This document shows positions 37,854-46,053 of a DNA stretch of 64,000 nucleotides, piece by piece. This DNA is from Herpetosiphon giganteus. GTDB lineage: Bacteria > Chloroflexota > Chloroflexia > Chloroflexales > Herpetosiphonaceae. Both the position numbers and the translations under genes were made by a program. The stretch lies in contig NZ_JAFBCZ010000012.1 of NCBI RefSeq assembly GCF_016907925.1, positions 62,001-126,000 of the forward strand. The letters are read 5' to 3'. A model generated the notes under the pieces. The model did not search any database. It was not told where the DNA came from and saw nothing but the letters and a program-made list of their open reading frames with translations. Numbering within the stretch: the stretch's first letter is position 1; each line of letters opens with the position of its first letter.

Positions 37854-37970
37854 GTTCGAGGGTTCAGAGGTCAGGGGTCAGGGGCGAGGGACTAGGGATC
37901 AGTAACTAGCCTTTAAATACTCAAGCCTGAACCCTAACAACTGAACCCTGACCCCTACTCGTGATTATTC
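37854..37970. repeat. G-rich dispersed repeat pair with quadruplex pattern after mreB
   Basis: AGGGGTCAGGGGC-type units (37864-37897) followed by inverted CCTGAACCCTAAC / CTGAACCCTGACCCC units (37926-37957). GGGG-TCA-GGGG-CGA-GGG-ACTA-GGG (37874-37897) fits a quadruplex pattern; alternatively the two halves can pair as a long imperfect hairpin and end the mreB transcript. Confidence 0.6.
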
Positions 37971-38091
37971 AACGTTGAATGATCGCATTGACCATTGACA
38001 TTTATGCAAGCTGGCAGCGATGCTGGCCCATTCATTGAAGTAATGAACTGAGTAGTTTTGGGCTACGGTTGTTGCTTCAGCGAGGTTTTCT

Positions 38092-38964
38092 ATGGATATG
38101 CGCGATGATGCGCGGCTCGCCGATGAAGTCGAGAAGCTAACCCATACAGCGGATGCGCTTTCGCTTGATGCGAAAAATCGCATGCGCAAGGTTGTTGAAC
38201 CTAAAATTGAGGCTGCGGTTGCCCAACGCGAGGCAATGGTCGCCGAATTAACCAGCGAACCTGTCCAGGCTCCAGCCAGCGAATTAGCCAAGGCTGATCC
38301 CCGCCGTGTGACAATTACCCATGTGCGCAATCATCCCCATACCTTTGCCTACCTTGATGCTGCCAACCAGCAGCTCAAGCTGATTGGCTATACTGAGCAT
38401 GGCCGTCGCCATGCCGCTTTGGTTGGCCACATTGGGGCTAATGTCTTGCGCCGCCTCAACTTTTCGGCGCGCGAAATTGAGCTGGCCGAAATTGCAGGCT
38501 TGTTGCACGACATTGGTAATAGCATTAATCGCAACGATCACGGCCAAACTGGGGCAATTCTGGCCAAAGATATTTTGAGCAGCCTCGCGATGCCAATCGA
38601 CGAGATCATCACGATTATGGGTGCGATTGGCAATCACGAGGAAGAACGCGGCCATGCGGTTTCAAGCGTGGCGGCGGCGCTGATTTTGGCCGACAAATCC
38701 GATGTGCATCGCTCGCGGGTTCAAAACAGCGATCCCACGACCTTTGATATTCATGATCGGGTCAATTATGCAGCGACCAAATCGTTCTTGCGGGTTGATA
38801 GCGAGCAACGGCGTGTTACACTGCAATTGACGATCGACACCGAGATGGCCTCGGTGATGGATTATTTTGAGATATTTCTCTCACGAATGGTAATGTGCCG
38901 CAGGGCTGCCGAGTTTCTTGGTAGTCGCTTTGGGCTTTCGATAAACGATGTATCGGTGTTGTAG
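38092..38964 (+). CDS. HD-domain phosphohydrolase
   Basis: A 290-residue protein. An N-terminal helical, charged segment (~1-70) precedes an HD domain with GRRHAALVGHIG, GLLHDIGNSINRNDHG, AIGNHEEE and LADKSDVHRSR, giving the usual metal-binding His, His-Asp, His and Asp. HD proteins hydrolyse nucleotides, cyclic dinucleotides or other phosphoesters; no GYP motif of c-di-GMP-specific HD enzymes is seen, so the substrate is unknown. It stands alone between mreB and pckA. Confidence 0.85.
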   Translation: MDMRDDARLADEVEKLTHTADALSLDAKNRMRKVVEPKIEAAVAQREAMVAELTSEPVQAPASELAKADPRRVTITHVRNHPHTFAYLDAANQQLKLIGYTEHGRRHAALVGHIGANVLRRLNFSAREIELAEIAGLLHDIGNSINRNDHGQTGAILAKDILSSLAMPIDEIITIMGAIGNHEEERGHAVSSVAAALILADKSDVHRSRVQNSDPTTFDIHDRVNYAATKSFLRVDSEQRRVTLQLTIDTEMASVMDYFEIFLSRMVMCRRAAEFLGSRFGLSINDVSVL

Positions 38965-39067
38965 CTGCTACGCTAGCTGGCTCACCAAGCGCAGGTTAAA
39001 CGCGCTTGTGCTGGTTGTAGCCGCTACGGCAGTTTAATTTATTTCTCTTTACTAAAGGAGCCATCTC

Positions 39068-40648
39068 ATGACCGAACGAGCCGTATTAAGTGAAGGCGAC
39101 ACTGTAGGCACTAATTTACATGTCAAGCAAGCCTATCGCAACTTAACGGTGCCGCAATTGGTGGAAGCTGCGCTCAAACGGGGCGAAGCCGTTTTATCGG
39201 CTACTGGGGCTGTTGTTGCCACCACGGGCGCACGCACGGGTCGTTCTGCAGATGATAAGTTTGTGGTGGAAACACCAGCAGCCGCGTCAATGCACTGGAC
39301 GAAATTCCATAAAGCTATGAAGCCCGAAACCTATGCCACGATCAAGGCCAAGGCGTTGGCGCACATGGCCGAACGTGAGATGTTTGTTTTAGATGCCAGC
39401 GCTGGCGCTGATCCAGCCTATGCGCTGCCAATTCGCGTGGTGACTGAATATGCTTGGCATAATTTGTTCGCCAAGCAATTGTTCCGCGATGCAATTAGCA
39501 ACGATCAACAACCACAATGGACGGTGCTCAATTTGCCAAGCCTGAAGCTTGATCCAGCGGTCGATGGCTCGCGCTCAGAAGTCGCCGCCATGATCAATCT
39601 CGATGAAAAATTGATTTTGATCGTTGGCACCGAATACGCTGGCGAGATCAAGAAATCGATCTTTACAGTGCTGAACATGGTCTTGCCAAGCCAAAACGTA
39701 ATGCCAATGCACTGCTCAGCCAATATTGGCAGCAAGGGCGATGTGGCCTTGTTCTTCGGCCTCTCGGGCACTGGCAAAACCACGCTCTCAGCCGACCCAG
39801 AACGGGTGCTGATTGGCGATGATGAGCATGGTTGGAGCGCCAACGGCGTGTTCAACTTTGAAGGCGGCTGCTATGCCAAGTGTATCCGCTTGCGCCGCGA
39901 ATCGGAGCCAGAAATTTTCGATGCAATTCGCTATGGGGCGGTGCTCGAAAACGTGGTGCTCAGCGATAGCCGCGATCCCAATTATGATGATGCGTCATTG
40001 ACCGAAAACACCCGCGCCGCCTATCCCTTGGAATTCATTCCCAACGTCAGCGAAACGGGTATGGGCGGCCAACCAGAAACGATCATCTTCTTGACCGCTG
40101 ATGCCTTTGGGGTTTTGCCGCCAATCGCTAAGCTCAGCCCTGAACAAGCGATGTACCACTTCTTGTCGGGCTATACCGCCAAGTTGGCAGGCACCGAAAC
40201 GGGCGTTGGCTCAGAGCCACAAGCAACGTTTAGCACCTGCTTTGGCGCACCGTTTATGCCATTGCATCCAACCGTGTACGCCGATTTGCTCGGCCAAAAA
40301 ATGCGCGAACACAAAGTGCGGGTATTTTTGGTCAACACTGGCTGGACTGGTGGTTCGTTCGGGGTTGGCAAGCGCATGAGCTTGCGCGATACTCGCACGA
40401 TGGTGCATGCCGCGTTGGCTGGCAAGCTCGATGATGTGGAAATGTGGCACGATGCTCGTTTCAACCTCGATGTGCCTGTGGCGATCGAAGGCGTTGATAA
40501 CAGCGTGCTGCAACCCCGCCAAACTTGGGCCGATGCCAGCGAATACGATCAAGTTGCCGATGACTTGGCCGCGCGCTTCCGCAAGAACTTCGAGCAATAC
40601 GCCGAACGCGCTGGCGAAACCGTGGTAAACGCTGGGCCACAAGCGTAG
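39068..40648 (+). CDS. pckA: Phosphoenolpyruvate carboxykinase (ATP)
   Basis: A 526-residue enzyme converting oxaloacetate and ATP to phosphoenolpyruvate, CO2 and ADP, the entry to gluconeogenesis. GARTGRSADDKFVV (substrate binding), the kinase-1 P-loop GLSGTGKTTLSADP near residue 232 and kinase-2 IGDDEHGW are present, marking the ATP-dependent form. An AAAGGAG site precedes the ATG. Downstream lies a palindromic element. Confidence 0.97.
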   Translation: MTERAVLSEGDTVGTNLHVKQAYRNLTVPQLVEAALKRGEAVLSATGAVVATTGARTGRSADDKFVVETPAAASMHWTKFHKAMKPETYATIKAKALAHMAEREMFVLDASAGADPAYALPIRVVTEYAWHNLFAKQLFRDAISNDQQPQWTVLNLPSLKLDPAVDGSRSEVAAMINLDEKLILIVGTEYAGEIKKSIFTVLNMVLPSQNVMPMHCSANIGSKGDVALFFGLSGTGKTTLSADPERVLIGDDEHGWSANGVFNFEGGCYAKCIRLRRESEPEIFDAIRYGAVLENVVLSDSRDPNYDDASLTENTRAAYPLEFIPNVSETGMGGQPETIIFLTADAFGVLPPIAKLSPEQAMYHFLSGYTAKLAGTETGVGSEPQATFSTCFGAPFMPLHPTVYADLLGQKMREHKVRVFLVNTGWTGGSFGVGKRMSLRDTRTMVHAALAGKLDDVEMWHDARFNLDVPVAIEGVDNSVLQPRQTWADASEYDQVADDLAARFRKNFEQYAERAGETVVNAGPQA

Positions 40649-40668
40649 GCTCTACAACCAAGTTTTGT

Positions 40669-40781
40669 AACCGCGAAGAACGCGAAGAGCACGAATGTTA
40701 GGTTTAGTGGTTCGCTGACATTTCTCCAATTATCAGAGAACCACTAAATTAGCCTTAGCGTCCTTCGCGTTCTTCGCGGTT
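40669..40781. repeat. 113-bp palindromic (MITE-like) element downstream of the CHAT gene
   Basis: The outer arms AACCGCGAAGAACGCGAAG (40669-40687) and its exact complement (40763-40781) are 19 bp. Inside, TTTAGTGGTTC and GAACCACTAAA form a second arm pair, so most of the element folds on itself. It lies between the convergent pckA and CHAT-protein genes and could serve both as terminator. The arms belong to the 9-nt-period repeat family. Confidence 0.7.
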
Positions 40782-40797
40782 AAATTACCCCTTATCC

Positions 40798-43700
40798 TTA
40801 TGGCTTTTCTGCCTTTTGACTTTTGCCTTCTGAATTGGCTTCCAGCTCCTCGAGCACCCGTAAGATCAACAATGCAATCTCTAGGCTTTTTATCTCAGCA
40901 CATAATGAATTCCAATCGCGCTCGCCTGCCCAGATGCGCTGAATGCTTGCTGGTACTTTGCCCCAATCGCCTTGCTGCATCTTCGGGAATTCTTGCTCGA
41001 CCGCAGCTCGCATTTCTTGATTGCCTTGGGTTGCTGTGACAATTGCTGCGATCAATTGCCCAAATTGTTGATCGATATGCCAGCGATTGGCGGCATGGGC
41101 AGTAAATGCTGTTTGTGCTTGCTGACGATACTCTGCTGCTGTCACTGCTTGGCCTGCTAGATTGGCTAAGTCGGCAAGGATGCTAAAAGATAACCATAAT
41201 GAAGCACTATTGGGATCAAGAGTTTGCTTGATTGCCAAGGCTTGTTCAGCATAGGCTTGAGCTTCGACTAAGCGGCTTGACGGCCATGCTCCAGCTTGGA
41301 TTTGATTAGCAATCAGATCAGCGAGATTATTGAGTGTTCCCGCCTGATAAAATGCTGGCAGATCAGGGGTTTGTAATACCCGTTGATACCAGCCCTCAGC
41401 CTCGCTTGGCTTGCCTGCTGATTCAGTCACGATTGCCAAATTATTACAGGTTTGCGCTACCCCAATGCTATCGCGCAAACCTTCGTGGATAGCCAGACTC
41501 TGGCGATAATGTTGCTCGGCGTTCGGCCAATCTTGTTGCTCTTCTGCAACTCTGCCCAGTTGATGATAGATCGTGGCTTCAGCACTTGGCGCGTTCAACT
41601 GCTGATAGATCTCTAGGGCTGCATCGTATTTTTGGGTGGCCTCAGCATACTGGCGCTGTTGCAACGCTAATGTCCCAAGTAACTCTAAATCTACTCCTTG
41701 ACTATGCAGATCATCAAGTGTTTTATCGATTTCTAGTCCTTGCTCATAACAACGCTTAGCCTCAGTAAATTGGCCTTGATCGCGGTGGCAATTGGCAAGA
41801 TCAGTCAATACTGCTGATTTCTGATGAAAATACATCTTGGCATCTGGTTGTTGGATGAGCAACTGTTCAATCATAGTTAATGCATGCTGCTGCACCTGCT
41901 GGGCTTGAGCCGGTTGGCCTAAGCGCAGTAAACAACGCCCAATTCGCGCAAGGGTTACACAATGCTCATAGGAGCCACGGCCACACGGCTGATCATCTGG
42001 CTGTTGCTCGATCCGCGCTAAAAGTTGCCCAAAGCGTTGGAGCGCTGCATCATAACGACCTTGAGCAAATTCAGCCTCACCAAGCCCAGTTTCATGTAAA
42101 AACTGGGCTTCGGAAAGCTGTTCTTTGATAACCATATGCTGGGCAAGTTGTTGATTGAGCAAATTGCGCTCGCGCTGCATACCAAAATTGTTATAAAACT
42201 TATTTAGGTTATCAGCCATATCTACTGCGGCATCAATCTCCTTTAAGCTTAATAACCCTTGGAGTGCCTTTTGCAGGTTGGGCAGTTCATAGCGCATCAA
42301 GGCTCGAACTGCTTGCGGGGTTTGGCGATCTTGCTCATAACAATATCTTGACAACTGGTAATAACGCACGGCAAAGCGTTGCTCTAGCTCAGTGCTAGTG
42401 GGGTGCTGCTGGCGCAAATAGGGCGTGAGAGTTGGATGAAAGTGCAAAAATGGCACGGTAATATTTTCAATTGCCACAGGCACAATTAATGCCGCATGCT
42501 CTAGGGCGGCGCGGAGTTGCTGCCATTGCTCGGCAGGAATCTCCGTAATAACAAGCAAATTTTCTTCTAACGTACCGCCTTCAAAGGGCGTGAGCATTGC
42601 TAGCCACTTACGCTGTTCCGAGCTGAGGCGTTGTAGCGAGTAGGTTAGCGAGGCTTCGAGCGAGCTATGGCGCGGGGTCGGGCTGTTTTCATCGGTGAAT
42701 TGGGCCAAGGCGCTGCTATAGTCGCTCAGCAGTTGCTCGATGCTCAAGTTGGGGTCGCGCAAGGCGCGTAGGGTCAAGCCCATCGCCAAGGGGTGATGAT
42801 CGAGCCGTGCCAATAGGCTGCTTAGTTGCAATTTTGGCGCACGCCGCCGATCAATCGCCAAATCATCGAGCAAGGCCGTGGCAAAGCTGTAGGCTGAGGG
42901 TGCATCCAAGCCGCGCATGGCAATCAGGCTGGTGTATTGGCCTTGCTGCAAGCGGCTATCACGCAAATCATAATCGCGGCAGGTCAAAATGATGCCTGCG
43001 CCTGCTTGCCGCAAGCCCAGCACACAATCCCACAAGGCTTGGCGTTCTTGGGCTTCCAACACATTTAGCTCAACATTACCCGCGTTGGGCAAAATGCTCT
43101 CCAAATTATCAGCGATAATTAGCAATGGCTTGTTGCGTAGGTGCGGCTTGAAGCGCTTTAAGGCTGCTTGTAAATCGTGCGAATCGGTTTCGGGCAACTC
43201 ATAATGGCGAGCAATCGCGCTGAGCAGGGCAATTTGGTTGCCGCCATGTTCAAACGAGAGCAGCAACGCGCCTTGATAGAGCTTGGTTTGGGTGAGCCAA
43301 GCGGCAGCTTCGCTGGCAAGGCGGGTTTTGCCAATGCCGCCAAAGCCATACAACAAGGCGATTTTGCCTTTCAGCAAAGCCCGTTCAAGCTGCAAAAGCT
43401 CTTTGGCGCGGCCAACAAACGGGCGTTGATGCGGGTTCTCAACAAAGCCCGAAAGCTTGGTCGGCTTGGGGCGCGGCGGCTTGCCGGTTGGGGTGAGATT
43501 GATCGCTGCTTGCTGATAAAAATGCGGCATCCACCAATCGGCTAAGCTAATTGGATCGGCGGTTTGCTCGGCATTGCGGGCGAGGTGCAGGCGCACGGGC
43601 TGACTTTGCAAGGCTTGGCGGGCGCGCTCCAAGGCTACAGGTACCGAATCACCTTTGGCGATCAAGCCATAGAATTCGCCAAAAAAGATCGCTGTCGTGA

Positions 43701-44724
43701 TGGGCAGCACGCTAGCGCTCATGGCCACCACCGCTGGCACGCCTGCCGTCAACAACTGGGTTGCTACGCTGCTCAACGCCTGTTGCTTTTGATACTCGGC
43801 ATCGTCGCTTGCACTCGTATCCATCACACTGGTTTGGCAGGCATCCAACAGCACCAAACGCACCCCTGCGCCATTCAACAACTCGGCAAAGCGCCGAGCC
43901 TCAACCGTATCAACCTGATAATCGGCTTTTTCAAACGATAAAACCCCTTGCGGCACGTTGGCTGATTTATAGAGCGTGCTGGTTGGCTGCATTTTGGGAA
44001 AGCCGCCATGACCATCGAAATGCAGAATATGTACGGGCTTGCTAGCATCTTGCAGGCGACGCGCCAGTTGATCATAGGTTGGCGGGCGCAAAAACTCCAA
44101 CTCGATCATGCCAGGCTTGAGTTTTTCAGTTTGTTCTAATTGCTGCAATTGCTCAAAAATCGTCTGGGCTGATGTTCGTGGATCAAGAAACCCTTGATCA
44201 TCAGGCCGTGCCACAACCACCAGCACTCGCAAAGGCATGGCAAATTCATCGACAATTGATTCTTCTTCTGCGATCGTAGGAATGGTTCGATAGATCGCAA
44301 CTGGGCTGCGCCGCCGTTGGTTCAAAAAGCCAAAATCATCGTGTAGCAATTCCCATGGCACGCTCAACACGGCGGGAATCACGCTTAAAATTTGCAAGGT
44401 TGGCACACCAGCATCAACCTGCATCCACTCAGCATAAATTTTGGCAGCGTTGGCACTTGATTCAAAAATTGCGGCAAAGAGCGCCTTGCCAACTGTGGCT
44501 AAATCGGCTTCAACTCGTGCGGCGCGTTCGCGAAACTCCAGAAATGGCCATTTCAGGTATTCTTCAAAATACCATTGAAAATCGGCGCGTTGCTGTTTGG
44601 TTGGTAGCTCAGGCAACGTGCCGTTGGCAGTCAGTTGATTGAAGCGCAACGTCCATTGGGCTAAATCGGGCGAATCAGGGGCGGCAGCGGTACATTCGAG
44701 GGTGAGGATGTTTGGTTGGCTCAT
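40798..44724 (-). CDS. CHAT protease-like domain fused to NB-ARC-type ATPase and TPR repeats
   Basis: A 1308-residue cytoplasmic protein. After a ~165-residue N-terminal region comes a CHAT (caspase-like) domain: ILHFDGHGGF with His239 and LVLLDACQTS with Cys296 form the expected catalytic dyad. Next is an NB-ARC/STAND ATPase with Walker A LLYGFGGIGKTRLA (Lys466), Walker B LLIIADN (Asp539) and sensor ILTCRDYDLR, a winged-helix-like stretch, then TPR repeats from about 840 to 1210 (YEQGLEIDK, YDAALEIYQQL, YRQSLAIHEGL). STAND proteins are switches that assemble on ligand binding; the TPR would sense and the CHAT part would cleave. A role in regulated death or phage defence is inferred. The last ~10 residues come from a dispersed repeat. 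Confidence 0.9.
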   Translation of the reverse strand: MSQPNILTLECTAAAPDSPDLAQWTLRFNQLTANGTLPELPTKQQRADFQWYFEEYLKWPFLEFRERAARVEADLATVGKALFAAIFESSANAAKIYAEWMQVDAGVPTLQILSVIPAVLSVPWELLHDDFGFLNQRRRSPVAIYRTIPTIAEEESIVDEFAMPLRVLVVVARPDDQGFLDPRTSAQTIFEQLQQLEQTEKLKPGMIELEFLRPPTYDQLARRLQDASKPVHILHFDGHGGFPKMQPTSTLYKSANVPQGVLSFEKADYQVDTVEARRFAELLNGAGVRLVLLDACQTSVMDTSASDDAEYQKQQALSSVATQLLTAGVPAVVAMSASVLPITTAIFFGEFYGLIAKGDSVPVALERARQALQSQPVRLHLARNAEQTADPISLADWWMPHFYQQAAINLTPTGKPPRPKPTKLSGFVENPHQRPFVGRAKELLQLERALLKGKIALLYGFGGIGKTRLASEAAAWLTQTKLYQGALLLSFEHGGNQIALLSAIARHYELPETDSHDLQAALKRFKPHLRNKPLLIIADNLESILPNAGNVELNVLEAQERQALWDCVLGLRQAGAGIILTCRDYDLRDSRLQQGQYTSLIAMRGLDAPSAYSFATALLDDLAIDRRRAPKLQLSSLLARLDHHPLAMGLTLRALRDPNLSIEQLLSDYSSALAQFTDENSPTPRHSSLEASLTYSLQRLSSEQRKWLAMLTPFEGGTLEENLLVITEIPAEQWQQLRAALEHAALIVPVAIENITVPFLHFHPTLTPYLRQQHPTSTELEQRFAVRYYQLSRYCYEQDRQTPQAVRALMRYELPNLQKALQGLLSLKEIDAAVDMADNLNKFYNNFGMQRERNLLNQQLAQHMVIKEQLSEAQFLHETGLGEAEFAQGRYDAALQRFGQLLARIEQQPDDQPCGRGSYEHCVTLARIGRCLLRLGQPAQAQQVQQHALTMIEQLLIQQPDAKMYFHQKSAVLTDLANCHRDQGQFTEAKRCYEQGLEIDKTLDDLHSQGVDLELLGTLALQQRQYAEATQKYDAALEIYQQLNAPSAEATIYHQLGRVAEEQQDWPNAEQHYRQSLAIHEGLRDSIGVAQTCNNLAIVTESAGKPSEAEGWYQRVLQTPDLPAFYQAGTLNNLADLIANQIQAGAWPSSRLVEAQAYAEQALAIKQTLDPNSASLWLSFSILADLANLAGQAVTAAEYRQQAQTAFTAHAANRWHIDQQFGQLIAAIVTATQGNQEMRAAVEQEFPKMQQGDWGKVPASIQRIWAGERDWNSLCAEIKSLEIALLILRVLEELEANSEGKSQKAEKP

Positions 44725-44828
44725 AGGGTGGCTCCTCGGCTAGCAACACAGCCTTATCCTATCATGGCCTAACCGCGAATGGTAGCCTACGAGCAGCACA
44801 AGTTTTGATCCACGATACCTGAAATAGC

Positions 44829-44947
44829 AGTTTAACGCAGAGGCGCAGAGAAACGATGTTTTGGTAGTGAGCACAACAGCATTTTGTTAAATGCAACGTG
44901 CTGTTCTGCTGCTCAACAAACAATGCTTTGCGCCTCTGCGTTAAACT
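44829..44947. repeat. 119-bp inverted-repeat (MITE-like) element upstream of the CHAT gene
   Basis: Perfect 19-bp arms AGTTTAACGCAGAGGCGCA (44829-44847) and complement (44929-44947) flank a core that itself contains GAGCA-CAACAGCA and a bulged complement, so the whole element can fold into one hairpin. One arm recurs alone at 26879-26899. No transposase is nearby and no target-site duplication is obvious. Confidence 0.75.
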
Positions 44948-45193
44948 TTCGCAAATCTTCGGGTAGCTTCGCGTTCTTCGCGGTTACGAAATACGTTTTG
45001 ATCCACGAAGGACACGAAGAGCACGAAAAATAAGGCTCTAGGCTCTCGGCTATCGGAACAAGTGTTGGTATTTGCAAGCAATCTCCGAAAGCCCAAAGCC
45101 AATAGCCCTTCGGGTAGCTTCGCGTTCTTCGCGGTTAAAAATAACATTCCTTGCCCCTTGCCCCTGAATCCTGACCCCTCATTCAGACACTCC

Positions 45194-45222
45194 TTGCACA
45201 AGCCTCGATCTTCTCGGATAAT
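45194..45222 (+). promoter_or_regulatory. Leaderless-type promoter of the iron-sulfur flavoprotein gene
   Basis: TTGCAC (45194-45199), 17-base spacer, GATAAT (45217-45222). The ATG at 45229 is exactly 7 bases after the -10 box, where transcription is expected to begin, and there is no Shine-Dalgarno site, so the mRNA is probably leaderless. Confidence 0.65.
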
Positions 45223-45228
45223 GCTGCT

Positions 45229-45975
45229 ATGCAAACAGTTATTCTCGATCAGCAACAATTGAATTCGCACTATGGCTTGCTGACTGTGGCCTCGCCGCAA
45301 CTTGCCAGCGCGCAGCCAGGCCAATGGGCAATGCTGCATCACGGCTTGGGCAACGACCCATTCTTGCGTAGCCGCGCTTGGATTATTGCGACCAATCGTA
45401 GTAGCACCGCTACTTTGGCCTTGGATTTGCACGACCCACTCTTGGCGACGATTGCGCGTATGCCCAAATCCAGCGAGCTTGATGTGCTTGGGCCGTTGGG
45501 TCGACCGCTGAGCAGCGATGGCCAAAAAGCAACGTTGCTGATTGCTGAGGGCAATGCAATCTATAGCATGTTGTTCTATGCCCAACGCATTAGCGAAACC
45601 GGCGCGCCTGTGCTGTTGCTGGCCAGCGCCAGCGACGAGTTGCGCGTGCCGCCATTTGTGCTACCAGCAGAGATTGAATATTTGGCAACCAGCGACGATG
45701 TGCTTGATTTGCTGGAAAGTAGCGGCAAACTTGATTCGCCGTTGGTTTGGGCCAATCGCTTGTTAGCTGCAGGCAGTGTCGATTTGGCGAATCGGTTGAG
45801 CCAACGCATTCGCCGCGAGCGCTATGCTTGGCAACAAGGCTTTGCCGCATTTATCGTCGATCAGCCCTACCCGTGCGGAATTGGCATGTGTGGCGCGTGT
45901 TGGCAAAATACTCGCCAGCAGCCAAAATTGTTGTGTAGCCATGGCCCAGCGCTTGATCTGCGCGAATTGATCTAA
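45229..45975 (+). CDS. PyrK-like dihydroorotate dehydrogenase electron-transfer subunit
   Basis: A 248-residue protein with a ferredoxin-reductase-like FAD/NAD fold and a C-terminal 2Fe-2S site whose cysteines are spaced C-x4-C-x2-C-x11-C (PCGIGMCGACW ... LLC), as in PyrK. PyrK passes electrons from dihydroorotate dehydrogenase B to NAD. No pyrD lies beside it, so a relative serving another partner is possible. The start is probably leaderless. Confidence 0.78.
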   Translation: MQTVILDQQQLNSHYGLLTVASPQLASAQPGQWAMLHHGLGNDPFLRSRAWIIATNRSSTATLALDLHDPLLATIARMPKSSELDVLGPLGRPLSSDGQKATLLIAEGNAIYSMLFYAQRISETGAPVLLLASASDELRVPPFVLPAEIEYLATSDDVLDLLESSGKLDSPLVWANRLLAAGSVDLANRLSQRIRRERYAWQQGFAAFIVDQPYPCGIGMCGACWQNTRQQPKLLCSHGPALDLRELI

Positions 45976-46053
45976 CTTAATCGGCATAATTTCGGATAAA
46001 ATATTGATAACCTGATCCAAATAAGCAATGGCGCTTATCGCTAGGAGATGTAC

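Larger units (their letters stand above)
44725..45228. other. Repeat-rich intergenic region upstream of the CHAT gene
   Basis: About 500 bases between divergent genes. It holds the 119-bp inverted-repeat element (44829-44947), CTTCGCGTTCTTCGCGG at 44968-44984 and again at 45118-45134, the ~99-base composite repeat (44998-45096) shared with 26797-26879, a CCCCTGAATCCTGACCCC-type repeat (45158-45176) and the promoter of the iron-sulfur flavoprotein gene. No clear promoter for the CHAT gene is visible near 44725-44790. Confidence 0.7.
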
